A DNA stretch of 64,000 bases, taken from positions 3,646,349 to 3,710,348 of the forward strand of contig NZ_CP029487.1 of the NCBI RefSeq assembly GCF_002441855.2. The letters run 5' to 3'. Of the stretch, positions 16,437 through 24,297 are shown in pieces. A program made the position numbers and the translations under genes. The stretch is from Eubacterium maltosivorans (GTDB taxonomy: Bacteria > Bacillota > Clostridia > Eubacteriales > Eubacteriaceae). Positions within the stretch are counted from its first letter, which is position 1, and the number at the start of each line of letters is the position of its first letter. The notes beneath the pieces are model-generated. The model was given only the letters and a program-made list of their open reading frames with translations, did not search any database and was not told the origin of the DNA.

Positions 16437-17930
16437 TTATCGTTTCAGCCAGCCGCCCGCGCGTTCAATGGCGCGGTTCCAGTTAAAGCAGCGTTCTTCG
16501 CGTTCTTCGTCTGAGATCGCAGGCTCAAAGCTGCGGTCGATTTTCCAGAATTTGGAAATTTCCTCGATGGAATCCCAATAGCCAACCGCCAGTCCGGCGG
16601 AGTAGGCAGCGCCGAGGCAAGTGGTTTCTGTAATGACGGGCCGTTCAACGGGAATCCCCAAAATGTCGGCCTGGAACTGAAGCATAAAATCGCTTTTGGC
16701 GCCGCCGCCGTCGGCTCGGAGCTTTTTAAGCGGAATGCCGGCTTTGCGCTCCATGACCTTAAAGGCGTCTCTCACCTGAAAAGCCATGGATTCCAGGGCG
16801 GCTCTGGCGATGTGGTGCTTGGTGGTGCCGCGGGATATGCCGATGATGGTGCCTCTGGCGTAGGAATCGAAATAAGGTGCGCCCAAGCCCACAAAAGCCG
16901 GGACAAAGTAGACGCCGGCTGTGTCGTTCACCTGTCTGGCAAGCATCTCGGCTTCGCCGCTCTTTTCAATAATGTTGAGGCCGTCCCGCAGCCACTGGAT
17001 TGCGGCGCCAGAGACATCTACCAGGCCCTCCAGCCCATAGTCAACCTTTCCGCCAATGGACCACAGCACAGGGGAGAAAATCCCGTCCGATGGCGGGATG
17101 TACTCGTCGCCGGTATTCATCAGAATAAAGGAGCCGGTGCCATAGGTGTTTTTAGCCATGCCCTTTTCAAAGCAGGCCTGGCCCAGCGTCGCGCCCTGCT
17201 GGTCGCCGATGAGCCCGGCGATGGGGATTTCAACGCCGTCAAACAGCGCTGGATCGGTGGCGGTATAGATTTCGCTGGTGCTGCGGATTTCCGGAAGAAT
17301 GCTTCGTGGGATTTCCAGTTCGTTCAGGATGCCTTCGTCATAATCAAGGGTTCTGGCGTTTTGAAGCAGGGTGACCGCGCTGTTTGACGGATCGGTCACA
17401 TGCACCCTGCCGCCAGACAGCTTCCAGGTAAGCCAGGAATCAATGGTTCCGTAAATAAGCCGGCCTTCGTCCACACCCTTGCGGATTTCAGGGTTATTCT
17501 TCAGCTGCCAGTGGATTTTGGTGGCGGAGTCGTTGGGGATGATGGTGACGCCTGTGCGGTCTTCAATGGCCGGCCCATCTTTTTCGATCAGGGCCTCACA
17601 GATCGGCAGGGTGCGCCGGTCCTGCCAGACAATGGCGCGGTCTGCGGGGATTCCAGTGTTCTTATCCCAGAATACAGTGGTCTCACGCTGGTTGGTAATG
17701 CCGATGCCCGCGATGTTTTCGGGCTTGAGGTGCGCCTCTGAAATGGCCTGCCGCATCATTTTCAGGGTGATTTCATAAATTTCCATGGCGTCATGCTCTA
17801 CCCAGCCAGGCTGTGGAAAATACTGAGTGAATTCGCTGTAGGCTGAGGAAATAATATTGACATCCTGGTCAAAAATGATGGCGCGTGTGCCGGTGGTTCC
17901 CTGGTCAATACCTAAAATATACTTTTTCAT
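16437..17930 (-). CDS. glpK: Glycerol kinase
   Basis: 497 residues, full length for GlpK. It phosphorylates glycerol with ATP to sn-glycerol 3-phosphate in the cytoplasm. Diagnostic stretches are present: GIDQGTTGTRAIIFD near the start, ITNQRETTVFWD with the glycerol-binding Arg-Glu pair, VWQDRRT, and GLIGDQQGATLG with the catalytic Asp. The ATP-site stretch GTGSFILMNTG follows. It is the third gene of the glpP, amidohydrolase, glpK operon, starting 11 bases after the amidohydrolase stop. The operon is probably controlled by GlpP antitermination in response to its own product. Confidence 0.95.
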   Translation of the reverse strand: MKKYILGIDQGTTGTRAIIFDQDVNIISSAYSEFTQYFPQPGWVEHDAMEIYEITLKMMRQAISEAHLKPENIAGIGITNQRETTVFWDKNTGIPADRAIVWQDRRTLPICEALIEKDGPAIEDRTGVTIIPNDSATKIHWQLKNNPEIRKGVDEGRLIYGTIDSWLTWKLSGGRVHVTDPSNSAVTLLQNARTLDYDEGILNELEIPRSILPEIRSTSEIYTATDPALFDGVEIPIAGLIGDQQGATLGQACFEKGMAKNTYGTGSFILMNTGDEYIPPSDGIFSPVLWSIGGKVDYGLEGLVDVSGAAIQWLRDGLNIIEKSGEAEMLARQVNDTAGVYFVPAFVGLGAPYFDSYARGTIIGISRGTTKHHIARAALESMAFQVRDAFKVMERKAGIPLKKLRADGGGAKSDFMLQFQADILGIPVERPVITETTCLGAAYSAGLAVGYWDSIEEISKFWKIDRSFEPAISDEEREERCFNWNRAIERAGGWLKR

Positions 17931-17941
17931 GATCGTCTCCT

Positions 17942-19477
17942 TTATTTTTGATAAACAATTTTTCCGTTTTTAATGGTCATACAGACCTCGAGATCCTTGA
18001 GCTTATCAGAGGCTGTGGTGTAAGGGTCTCCAGACAGAATAGTGAGATCTCCCAGCTTTCCGGGTGTGATACTGCCCTTTTGGTCTTCCTCAAAGGCACA
18101 GTAGGCGGCATCAAGGGTGAACATCCGCAGTGCGCTCTGGATATCCACACTGTTTTCGGAATAGGACTGGTTGACAGCCGCGTGGAGGCCTAAGACAGGG
18201 TCCATGGGGGTGACGCCAGAATCGGAGCCGCCCCCCACGGGAATGCCGGCTTTCACAAAAGCGGAAAGCGGATAGCCCCGGCGCTCGCGATCATCTCCAA
18301 GGCGAAGGTTATAGACGCTGCCAGGGCCGCCCCGCAGATAGGTAAAGGAAGGCTGGGTTGAGATTACAACGCCAAGCCGGGCGGCGCGCTCGATATCGCG
18401 GGCGTCTGGAAATCCAAAATGCTCGATGCGGAAGCGGTGGCCTGTGCATGGGTACAGCGCCAGCGATTTTTCCAGGCAGTCCAGCACAAAGGTGACGGCG
18501 CGCTGGCCAATGGCGTGAAAACCGGCCTGAAGGTGGTTTTTATGGGCGTTTGTGATGTGGTTGACCACAAAATCCTCAGTAAAATAGATTTCGCCACAGG
18601 TATCCGGGGCGTCGGTATAAGGCTGCATGAAGGCCGCGGTTCGGGAGCCGATGGAGCCGTCCAGCAAAAGGTCGGTTCCGACAACCGGCAGATGGTGGTC
18701 CAGAATATTCTGGATGTTTTCGGTATCCCAGTAGAGGCGGATATCGAGGGGAAAGTGGCGCTGGTTTTCAAGAAAAACAGGAATATCTTTATCCGAAAAC
18801 ATATCGCCGCCCTCCATGGCGTGAATGGTGGTGATCCCCATTTTGACCGCCTCTGAGGCTGTGTGGTTTAGCATATCCGCCCGCTGGGCATCGGTCATTT
18901 TCTCATAGAAATAGGAGCGGGCTTTGCCGTTAGCTTTGTCGTGCAGCCGTCCGGTAACGTGGCCAGATGCGTCTTTTACCAGGCCGTGTTCGGTTCCGTC
19001 AAAACCAATTTCGTTAAAGGCCAGGGTATTGACCAGTGTGTAGTGCAGTCCGCGGTCCACAATGTAGACGCCGCGGTCTGGGACAACCGCGTCAATTTCG
19101 GCTGCGGTCGGCGGCCGTTTCTCAGCCAGGCGGGATTCATCGAGCCGGGTGCAGTAAACCCACCCGGAAGCCCCGTCCTCTGAGGCTTCCCGGATTTTAT
19201 CAAACACGTCGGCGATGGAAGCACAGTCGTACAGGTCGATGCCGATGGCGTTGAGGCCAGTGCCCATGACGTGCACATGGCAGTCGTGGAGCCCGGGTAC
19301 GGCGGTTTTTCCTTTTAAGTCAACGCAGTTAATATGCCGCTCTCCAGCCAGTCGCCTGACATCCTCGGAACGGCCGGCGGCGGTAATCTTACCATTTTTA
19401 ATGAGAACCGCCTCACAGAAGGGGCGGTGCGTATCCATGGTAATGATGTTTCCACAGGTAAGAGCCAGATCATTCAT
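17942..19477 (-). CDS. Amidohydrolase of the YtcJ type
   Basis: The start MNDLALTCGN at 19477 has an AAGGAGG RBS; a longer frame to 19522 runs into the preceding gene. The 511-residue protein fits the amidohydrolase 3 family: GKTAVPGLHDCHVHVMGTG supplies the metal-binding HxH, RIEHFG and GGGSDSGVTP supply later metal ligands, and a C-terminal beta sandwich ends in ITIKNGKIVYQ. Family members hydrolyse amide or ester bonds in varied substrates; the substrate here is unknown. Its place between glpP and glpK, with 4 and 11 base gaps, suggests it releases or processes a glycerol-containing compound, which is inference only. Confidence 0.75.
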   Translation of the reverse strand: MNDLALTCGNIITMDTHRPFCEAVLIKNGKITAAGRSEDVRRLAGERHINCVDLKGKTAVPGLHDCHVHVMGTGLNAIGIDLYDCASIADVFDKIREASEDGASGWVYCTRLDESRLAEKRPPTAAEIDAVVPDRGVYIVDRGLHYTLVNTLAFNEIGFDGTEHGLVKDASGHVTGRLHDKANGKARSYFYEKMTDAQRADMLNHTASEAVKMGITTIHAMEGGDMFSDKDIPVFLENQRHFPLDIRLYWDTENIQNILDHHLPVVGTDLLLDGSIGSRTAAFMQPYTDAPDTCGEIYFTEDFVVNHITNAHKNHLQAGFHAIGQRAVTFVLDCLEKSLALYPCTGHRFRIEHFGFPDARDIERAARLGVVISTQPSFTYLRGGPGSVYNLRLGDDRERRGYPLSAFVKAGIPVGGGSDSGVTPMDPVLGLHAAVNQSYSENSVDIQSALRMFTLDAAYCAFEEDQKGSITPGKLGDLTILSGDPYTTASDKLKDLEVCMTIKNGKIVYQK

Positions 19478-19481
19478 TTTT

Positions 19482-20072
19482 TTAGTCCTCCTTTTGTTGG
19501 TTATGCCACAGTGCTTTTTCACTGGTGGTAACGCCTTCCAGACCAGCCTTTAAGAGCAGGTTCAGCTCTCCGGCGCTGGCGCAGAGTCCTCCGCCGAGCA
19601 GAGGACAGCCGGTTTCTGATTTTATCTTTCTGATAATGCGCTCCGGCAGAGAAGAAGGCATTAGCAGAGCAAAATCGGGTGTGTTTTCATTTACCGCGCG
19701 CACCGCGCTGGCGACTGCGCTGCTGTCAATGATAAAAAGCCCTAAAACAGCCAGCATTTTTTCATTTTGTATGGTGCTGATACAGTGAAGCCTGGTTGTG
19801 TTTACAGCGTCGACACCGATGTTTGCAAGGTAACGGATACCGCTACGGTCTGGGCTCAGGCCGTTTATGGAATCATGATGCACAATAATTTTTTTGTGCT
19901 TTTCATGAACGCGGCGCACGATATTGGGCAATGTGTTGATATCGCCAAGTTTTACCATGACCCAGGGATCCGCGTAGCTGTCCAGAAAGGCCACGAGGTC
20001 GGCAGTATTGGAAATAGCCGGAATAACAGCTGGCAGGGGTGTTTGCAGGTTTGACAATTTTAGCTCCTCCAT
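19482..20072 (-). CDS. glpP: Glycerol-3-phosphate-responsive antiterminator
   Basis: 196 residues from ATG 20072 (MEELKLSNLQTPLPAVIPAI). This start fits the short N-terminus of GlpP proteins but lacks a clear RBS; a GTG-ATG start at 20099/20096 within the leader hairpin is possible. Family landmarks: MVKLGDINTLPNIVRRVHEKHK, IIVHHDSINGLSPD, GIRYLANIGVDAVNTTR, and CPLLGGGLCAS, all fitting a TIM barrel. GlpP binds glycerol 3-phosphate and the leader RNA of glp operons to prevent early termination. Its own leader carries a terminator, so autoregulation of the whole operon is likely. Confidence 0.9.
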   Translation of the reverse strand: MEELKLSNLQTPLPAVIPAISNTADLVAFLDSYADPWVMVKLGDINTLPNIVRRVHEKHKKIIVHHDSINGLSPDRSGIRYLANIGVDAVNTTRLHCISTIQNEKMLAVLGLFIIDSSAVASAVRAVNENTPDFALLMPSSLPERIIRKIKSETGCPLLGGGLCASAGELNLLLKAGLEGVTTSEKALWHNQQKED

Positions 20073-20080
20073 AAAATGAA

Positions 20081-20137
20081 TACAAAAAATCCGCATCACA
20101 CCCTGCCTCTCTTGAGCAAGGCTGCAACACGGATTTA
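20081..20137 (-). promoter_or_regulatory. Leader terminator of the glp operon (antitermination target)
   Basis: In the minus-strand leader, AAATCCG at the 5' side pairs with CGGATTT at the 3' side, with further internal pairing (GCCTTGC..GCAGGGT-like), directly followed by TTTTTT and then the glpP start. It begins about 30 bases after the transcription start. An intrinsic terminator here fits control by GlpP. Confidence 0.65.
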
Positions 20138-20172
20138 TCTCATCTGCACAATCCTAATGTATTCTTTTTCTC

Positions 20173-20201
20173 ATTGTATCGGATTTTTTAAACGATGTCA
20201 A
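20173..20201 (-). promoter_or_regulatory. Promoter of the glpP operon
   Basis: On the minus strand, a perfect TTGACA (20196-20201) and TACAAT (20173-20178) with 17 bp spacing. The predicted start is near 20166, giving a leader of about 95 bases before glpP. Confidence 0.75.
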
Positions 20202-20259
20202 CTTATTTCGAAACGGACTGCCACAGAATGGCGTTTTGGGTTAAAAGGCTTAAGTTATC

Positions 20260-20295
20260 TTGATAAAGATCATCGATCGTAATACAATGTATTAC
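20260..20295 (+). promoter_or_regulatory. Promoter and palindromic operator of the toxin-antitoxin genes
   Basis: TTGATA (20260-20265), 17 bp, TACAAT (20283-20288). The -10 box lies inside the perfect inverted repeat GTAATAC, AAT, GTATTAC (20279-20295). This is the expected place for a ribbon-helix-helix antitoxin to bind and repress. Confidence 0.6.
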
Positions 20296-20314
20296 AAGAA
20301 AGGGGTGAAGCACA

Positions 20315-20536
20315 ATGGCAGTATCCGTAAGATTAAATAAAGAGGATGAGGCGTTGATTCGAAACTATGCGCAGATGAAGAACCTGTCGGTTTCCGAGGC
20401 CATTCGTCAGGCGGTCATGGAAAAGATTGAGGACGAGTTTGATTTAAAGGTTTATTATGAGGCCATGGCGGAATATAAAGAAAATCCGGTGACCTACACC
20501 TTGGACGAAGTGGAAAGAGAGCTGGAAATTGGCTGA
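20315..20536 (+). CDS. Ribbon-helix-helix antitoxin (RelB-like)
   Basis: 73 residues. The N-terminus MAVSVRLNKEDEALIRNYAQ followed by SVSEAIRQAV is a ribbon-helix-helix DNA-binding fold of the DUF6290/RelB type, and the acidic C-terminal part (from about 45) would bind the toxin. RBS AAGGGGTG. The stop overlaps the toxin TTG start by 8 bases, the usual coupling in type II modules. It probably neutralises the toxin and represses the shared promoter through the dyad at 20279-20295. Confidence 0.8.
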   Translation: MAVSVRLNKEDEALIRNYAQMKNLSVSEAIRQAVMEKIEDEFDLKVYYEAMAEYKENPVTYTLDEVERELEIG

Positions 20537-20804
20537 GAAATATCATGTCGTTTTAACTGAAAAGGCGAAAAAAAGCCTGAAAAAGCTTGACAGACATACT
20601 GCGCTTTTAATTACAGGCTGGTTAAGAAAAAATCTTGAAGGCTGCGCCAACCCCTATCAGTACGGCAAGAGTCTCAGCGCGAACCGAAGCGGGCAGTGGC
20701 GTTACCGTATCGGCGATTACCGCCTGGTCTGCGAGATTTCAGAGCAGACCATCACCATTCTTGTTTTAAATGTGGGACACCGGAAAGAAATTTGTAAGCA
20801 TTAG
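20529..20804 (+). CDS. RelE/ParE-family toxin
   Basis: 91 residues, TTG start overlapping the antitoxin gene. The pattern YHVVLTEKAKKSLKKLD, then GKSLSANRSGQWRYRIGDYR and VLNVGHRKEIC is that of RelE toxins, including the Arg-rich strand and the GHRKEIY-type C-terminal motif in which Tyr is Cys here (GHRKEICKH). RelE members cut mRNA on the ribosome; ParE members poison gyrase. The GDYR and HRK elements favour RelE. The Tyr-to-Cys change at the motif could lower activity. Confidence 0.8.
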   Translation: MAEKYHVVLTEKAKKSLKKLDRHTALLITGWLRKNLEGCANPYQYGKSLSANRSGQWRYRIGDYRLVCEISEQTITILVLNVGHRKEICKH

Positions 20805-20817
20805 AAAATAGAACGGA

Positions 20818-20858
20818 CTCCCGGGGGCGTAACGAAAAGTTAGCTCCCGGGATTTTTT
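20818..20858 (+). terminator. Terminator after the toxin-antitoxin genes
   Basis: CTCCCGGGGGCGTAAC pairs imperfectly with GTTAGCTCCCGGG around a GAAAA loop, followed by ATTTTTT. The apical part is the recurrent TAACGAAAAGTTA motif. Confidence 0.8.
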
Positions 20859-20925
20859 AGGATATCCCTAATCTTAAAATGGTATAATAAGGCCACCTGT
20901 AAAATTGACTGCGCGGAGGTGCAAA

Positions 20926-23900
20926 GTGCGAATTAGAGTGATTATCGGCCGTGAAGGCCGTCTGCATATCAATAAAAGTGACTATATTTATGAGGAGATC
21001 GGCGCCCGGCTGCAGCGGGGCAGGAGCAAAATGTACCTGCTGGTGCCGGAGCAGTTTACCCTGGGAGCGGAGCGGGAGCTCATGGCCTACAACCGCCTGC
21101 CGGGGCTTCTGGGCGCGGATGTGCTCAGCTTTAAGCGTCTGGAATACCGGATTCTCAGCGAGGTGGGCGGCATTGCCAAAACTTTTGTGGATGAACATGG
21201 TAAGCAGATGCTTTTGCAGAAGAGCATTCGAGAGGTACAGAAGGACCTGACGGTTTACGGAAAAAGCGCGGGCAGGCTGGGCTTTTTGGAAAATATCTGC
21301 GCGTTTATCAGCGAACTCAAGCAGAGTGAGATCACGCCAGAGGCTCTGGAGGCAGCTGAGGCCGAGGTAGGAGAAGGCCGGATTCTCAGCCAGAAGCTGA
21401 AGGATATCCGGAAAATCTACAGCGCCTACGCAGCGCTTTTGTCCCATGACCGGATTGATGATGATGACCGGGCAAAGCTTCTGTGCGCCCAGATCCCAAA
21501 ATCCGATTATCTGGAGCGTTCTCTGATCTGGATCGACGGATTCCACACATTCTCTGGTCAGGATTTCCGGATCATCGAGGCCTTGGCAGCCAAGGCAGAC
21601 TGTGTGACCATGACGCTGACCCTGGACCCGGATAAGAACGCGCCGGACGCGTCGGCCTTTTACGTGCCGGGCGAGACGCTGAAGCGGATCGAGAAAATGG
21701 CCATCGATCTGGGCTTTGAAGCGGAGATCGTTAACCTGGAAACAACAGTGCGGCCAGCGGTTTCAGGATTGGACCATCTGGAGCGCAATCTCTTTGCACT
21801 GCGGCCGGCTCCCTATGGGCAGAAGCCAGATGATCTGGCGGTGGTTCAGTGTAAAAATATCTGGAACGAGGTGGAAAAGGGCGCTCAGAAAATCGTTGCG
21901 CTGGTGCGTGAGCGGGGCTTCCGCTATCAGGACATTGTGGTGCTGGCAGGTGATATGGAAACCTACGGCGGCTCCATCAAACGGGCCTTTTCGGAGTATG
22001 GCATCCCCTTTTTCATGGACGATGTTAAGAAGGTCACCGAGAACAACTTTCTGGAGGCTGTGCTGGCAGCCCTTGAGAGCAACAGAAGCCACTATGCCTA
22101 CGAGGATATTTTTACCTTTGTCAAAACCGGGTTTGCGCCCATTACGCCAGAGGAGGCTCAGGAGCTTGAGAATTATGTGATCGAGTTTGGCATCCGCGGT
22201 AGCGCCTGGGAAAAGCCCTTTGAGCGCCCAAGCGCAGATGAGGCGGTGTCGTTGGAAGCGCTGAACGCGAGCCGCGAGCGGCTCATGGCGCCCTTTATGG
22301 CCCTGCGCAAAAGCCTGAGAAAAGCCAGAACCTATGCGGATAAAACAAAAAGCCTGGTGCGTTTTTTAGAGGATATCAAGGCGCCTGAGACCATTGACGG
22401 CCTGAGTGAGGCGCTGCGTGAGCGGGGCGATTTTGACAGCATGGGCCTGTACAACCAGATCTGGAACATCCTCATGGAGGTGTTTGACCAGATCAACAGC
22501 ACTATGGGCGGTGAAAGCACCACCCTGGAAGAGTACATTTCTGTACTGAGCGGGGGATTCCAGTCCTACACCGTGGGAGTGATTCCCAGCCGCCAGGATG
22601 TGGTCAATATCACAGACCTGATGCGAAGCCGCCATTCCCAGATGAAAGCCCTGCTGGTCTTTGGCATGAACGAGGGTGTTATTCCGGGGAACAGCCCATC
22701 CTTTAACCTTTTATCGGAGCGTGAACGGGACCAGCTGCGAAAACGGGAGATGGAGCTCCAGAACAACAGCGATTTCAGGCGGGCCCAGGAGGATTTTCTG
22801 CTCTACAGCCTCTTCGCGGCGCCGAGCGATTATCTGTACCTGTCCTATGCCATGGCCGACGCCGAGGGCGGCACCATTCCGGTATCTCCGCTAATTCCCA
22901 GGATACAGGCCGTTTTTCCAAAGCTGACCATCGAAAGCGCGCTGGAAGACACGCTCTCAAAGGAATGGGAAGCCGTGGCAACCCCGGGGGGAACCATGGG
23001 CAGCCTCATCGACCATCTGCGTGAGCTGCGCTACGGAAAGGGACCGGCCATGCCTGAGGAGACAAAGCGTCTCTGGCAGACTGTCGGTAAATGGTACGAT
23101 CAGGACGCTCATTATCACACAGCCTTCCGGCAGATACAGGAGGCCTTGGATTACGAGGGCGTCGACGACCATCTGAGCCAGGGGCAGGCCATCCGGCTTT
23201 TTGAGCCGCCCATTCAGGCCAGCGTGTCGCGTCTGGAGCTCTATCGGAAATGCCCATTCTCCCACTATGTGGAATATGGCCTGAGGCCAGTGCCCAGACA
23301 GGCGTACGAGGTGGAGCCGCCAGACATTGGCACTGTGCTCCATCAGCTCATTGATGCGGTCTATAAGGAGGCCGAGCGTGAGCAGGTTTCCGTCAGGGAC
23401 CTGAGTCAGGAAAAGACCGATGCCATGGTGGACGCCATTCTGGACGAAACCCTGCCACAGGTAAGACATCAGGTGTTTAACAGCACGGGCCAGTACCAGT
23501 ACCTTGGCCGCAAGCTGCGCCGGGTAAGCAAGCGCACCGTCCGCGTGCTGGTGGATCATATGCGCCGCGGGGACTTTGACTTTAAATACAGCGAGCGGCA
23601 GTTCAGCCAGATTTTAGAGCTGCCGAGCTTTGATGAGACCGTCAAAGTGCGCGGTGTGATTGACCGCATCGATGTTTATGAGCGCGAGGGCGATACCTTT
23701 GTGAAGGTCATCGACTACAAATCCGGCAACAAGTCTCTGAATCTGGCAGAGATTTATTACGGCCTGTCGCTCCAGCTGGCCGTCTACATGGAGGCCGGGC
23801 TTGAGATTCTGGAGGGCGATAACCTGATACCGGGCGGCACCTTCTATTTTCACGTGGACGATCCCATGCTCCAGGTAGATAAGCTGGATCCGGAAACGCT

Positions 23901-24297
23901 GACCGCGGCGCTCAACGATTCTTTTAAGCTTAATGGCATCTATCTGGATGATCCCCGTTTTACCAAAGCTATGGACGCAGAGGCCGATAAAGATTCGGAG
24001 GTCATTAGCCTGAAGGCCCGCAACTCCAGGCTGAGCCGGGATGAGTTTGAGGATCTGCTCAGCTATGTGAAGCGTGTGATCATCGAGATGACCGAAAAAA
24101 TACTGGGCGGCGATATCGCGGTCCGCCCCTATAAAAAGGGAAAGGAAACCGGCTGTGAGTATTGCCCTTACAAGGGGATCTGCCAGTTTGACGAAAGCAT
24201 CGGCAAGGCGTCCTACGACGTATTGCGCACCAGTATTCCGCGGGATGAATTTATCCAAAAAATAAAGGAAGGAGGCAAAGACAATGAAATGGACTGA
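20926..24297 (+). CDS. addB: AddAB helicase-nuclease, subunit B
   Basis: The GTG at 20926 is preferred: GGAGGTGCAAA lies before it and the product (VRIRVIIGREG) aligns with AddB starts. 1123 residues. AddB joins AddA to resect double-strand breaks to a recombination hot spot. The C-terminal RecB-type nuclease shows VRGVIDRIDVYE and VKVIDYKSG. Iron-sulfur cysteines are seen in LYRKCPF and in CEYCPYKGIC near the end. Unusually, the N-terminal Walker A expected as GxxGxGKT reads GREGRLHINKS, without the GK(T/S). The stop overlaps addA by 14 bases. Confidence 0.93.
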   Translation: MRIRVIIGREGRLHINKSDYIYEEIGARLQRGRSKMYLLVPEQFTLGAERELMAYNRLPGLLGADVLSFKRLEYRILSEVGGIAKTFVDEHGKQMLLQKSIREVQKDLTVYGKSAGRLGFLENICAFISELKQSEITPEALEAAEAEVGEGRILSQKLKDIRKIYSAYAALLSHDRIDDDDRAKLLCAQIPKSDYLERSLIWIDGFHTFSGQDFRIIEALAAKADCVTMTLTLDPDKNAPDASAFYVPGETLKRIEKMAIDLGFEAEIVNLETTVRPAVSGLDHLERNLFALRPAPYGQKPDDLAVVQCKNIWNEVEKGAQKIVALVRERGFRYQDIVVLAGDMETYGGSIKRAFSEYGIPFFMDDVKKVTENNFLEAVLAALESNRSHYAYEDIFTFVKTGFAPITPEEAQELENYVIEFGIRGSAWEKPFERPSADEAVSLEALNASRERLMAPFMALRKSLRKARTYADKTKSLVRFLEDIKAPETIDGLSEALRERGDFDSMGLYNQIWNILMEVFDQINSTMGGESTTLEEYISVLSGGFQSYTVGVIPSRQDVVNITDLMRSRHSQMKALLVFGMNEGVIPGNSPSFNLLSERERDQLRKREMELQNNSDFRRAQEDFLLYSLFAAPSDYLYLSYAMADAEGGTIPVSPLIPRIQAVFPKLTIESALEDTLSKEWEAVATPGGTMGSLIDHLRELRYGKGPAMPEETKRLWQTVGKWYDQDAHYHTAFRQIQEALDYEGVDDHLSQGQAIRLFEPPIQASVSRLELYRKCPFSHYVEYGLRPVPRQAYEVEPPDIGTVLHQLIDAVYKEAEREQVSVRDLSQEKTDAMVDAILDETLPQVRHQVFNSTGQYQYLGRKLRRVSKRTVRVLVDHMRRGDFDFKYSERQFSQILELPSFDETVKVRGVIDRIDVYEREGDTFVKVIDYKSGNKSLNLAEIYYGLSLQLAVYMEAGLEILEGDNLIPGGTFYFHVDDPMLQVDKLDPETLTAALNDSFKLNGIYLDDPRFTKAMDAEADKDSEVISLKARNSRLSRDEFEDLLSYVKRVIIEMTEKILGGDIAVRPYKKGKETGCEYCPYKGICQFDESIGKASYDVLRTSIPRDEFIQKIKEGGKDNEMD

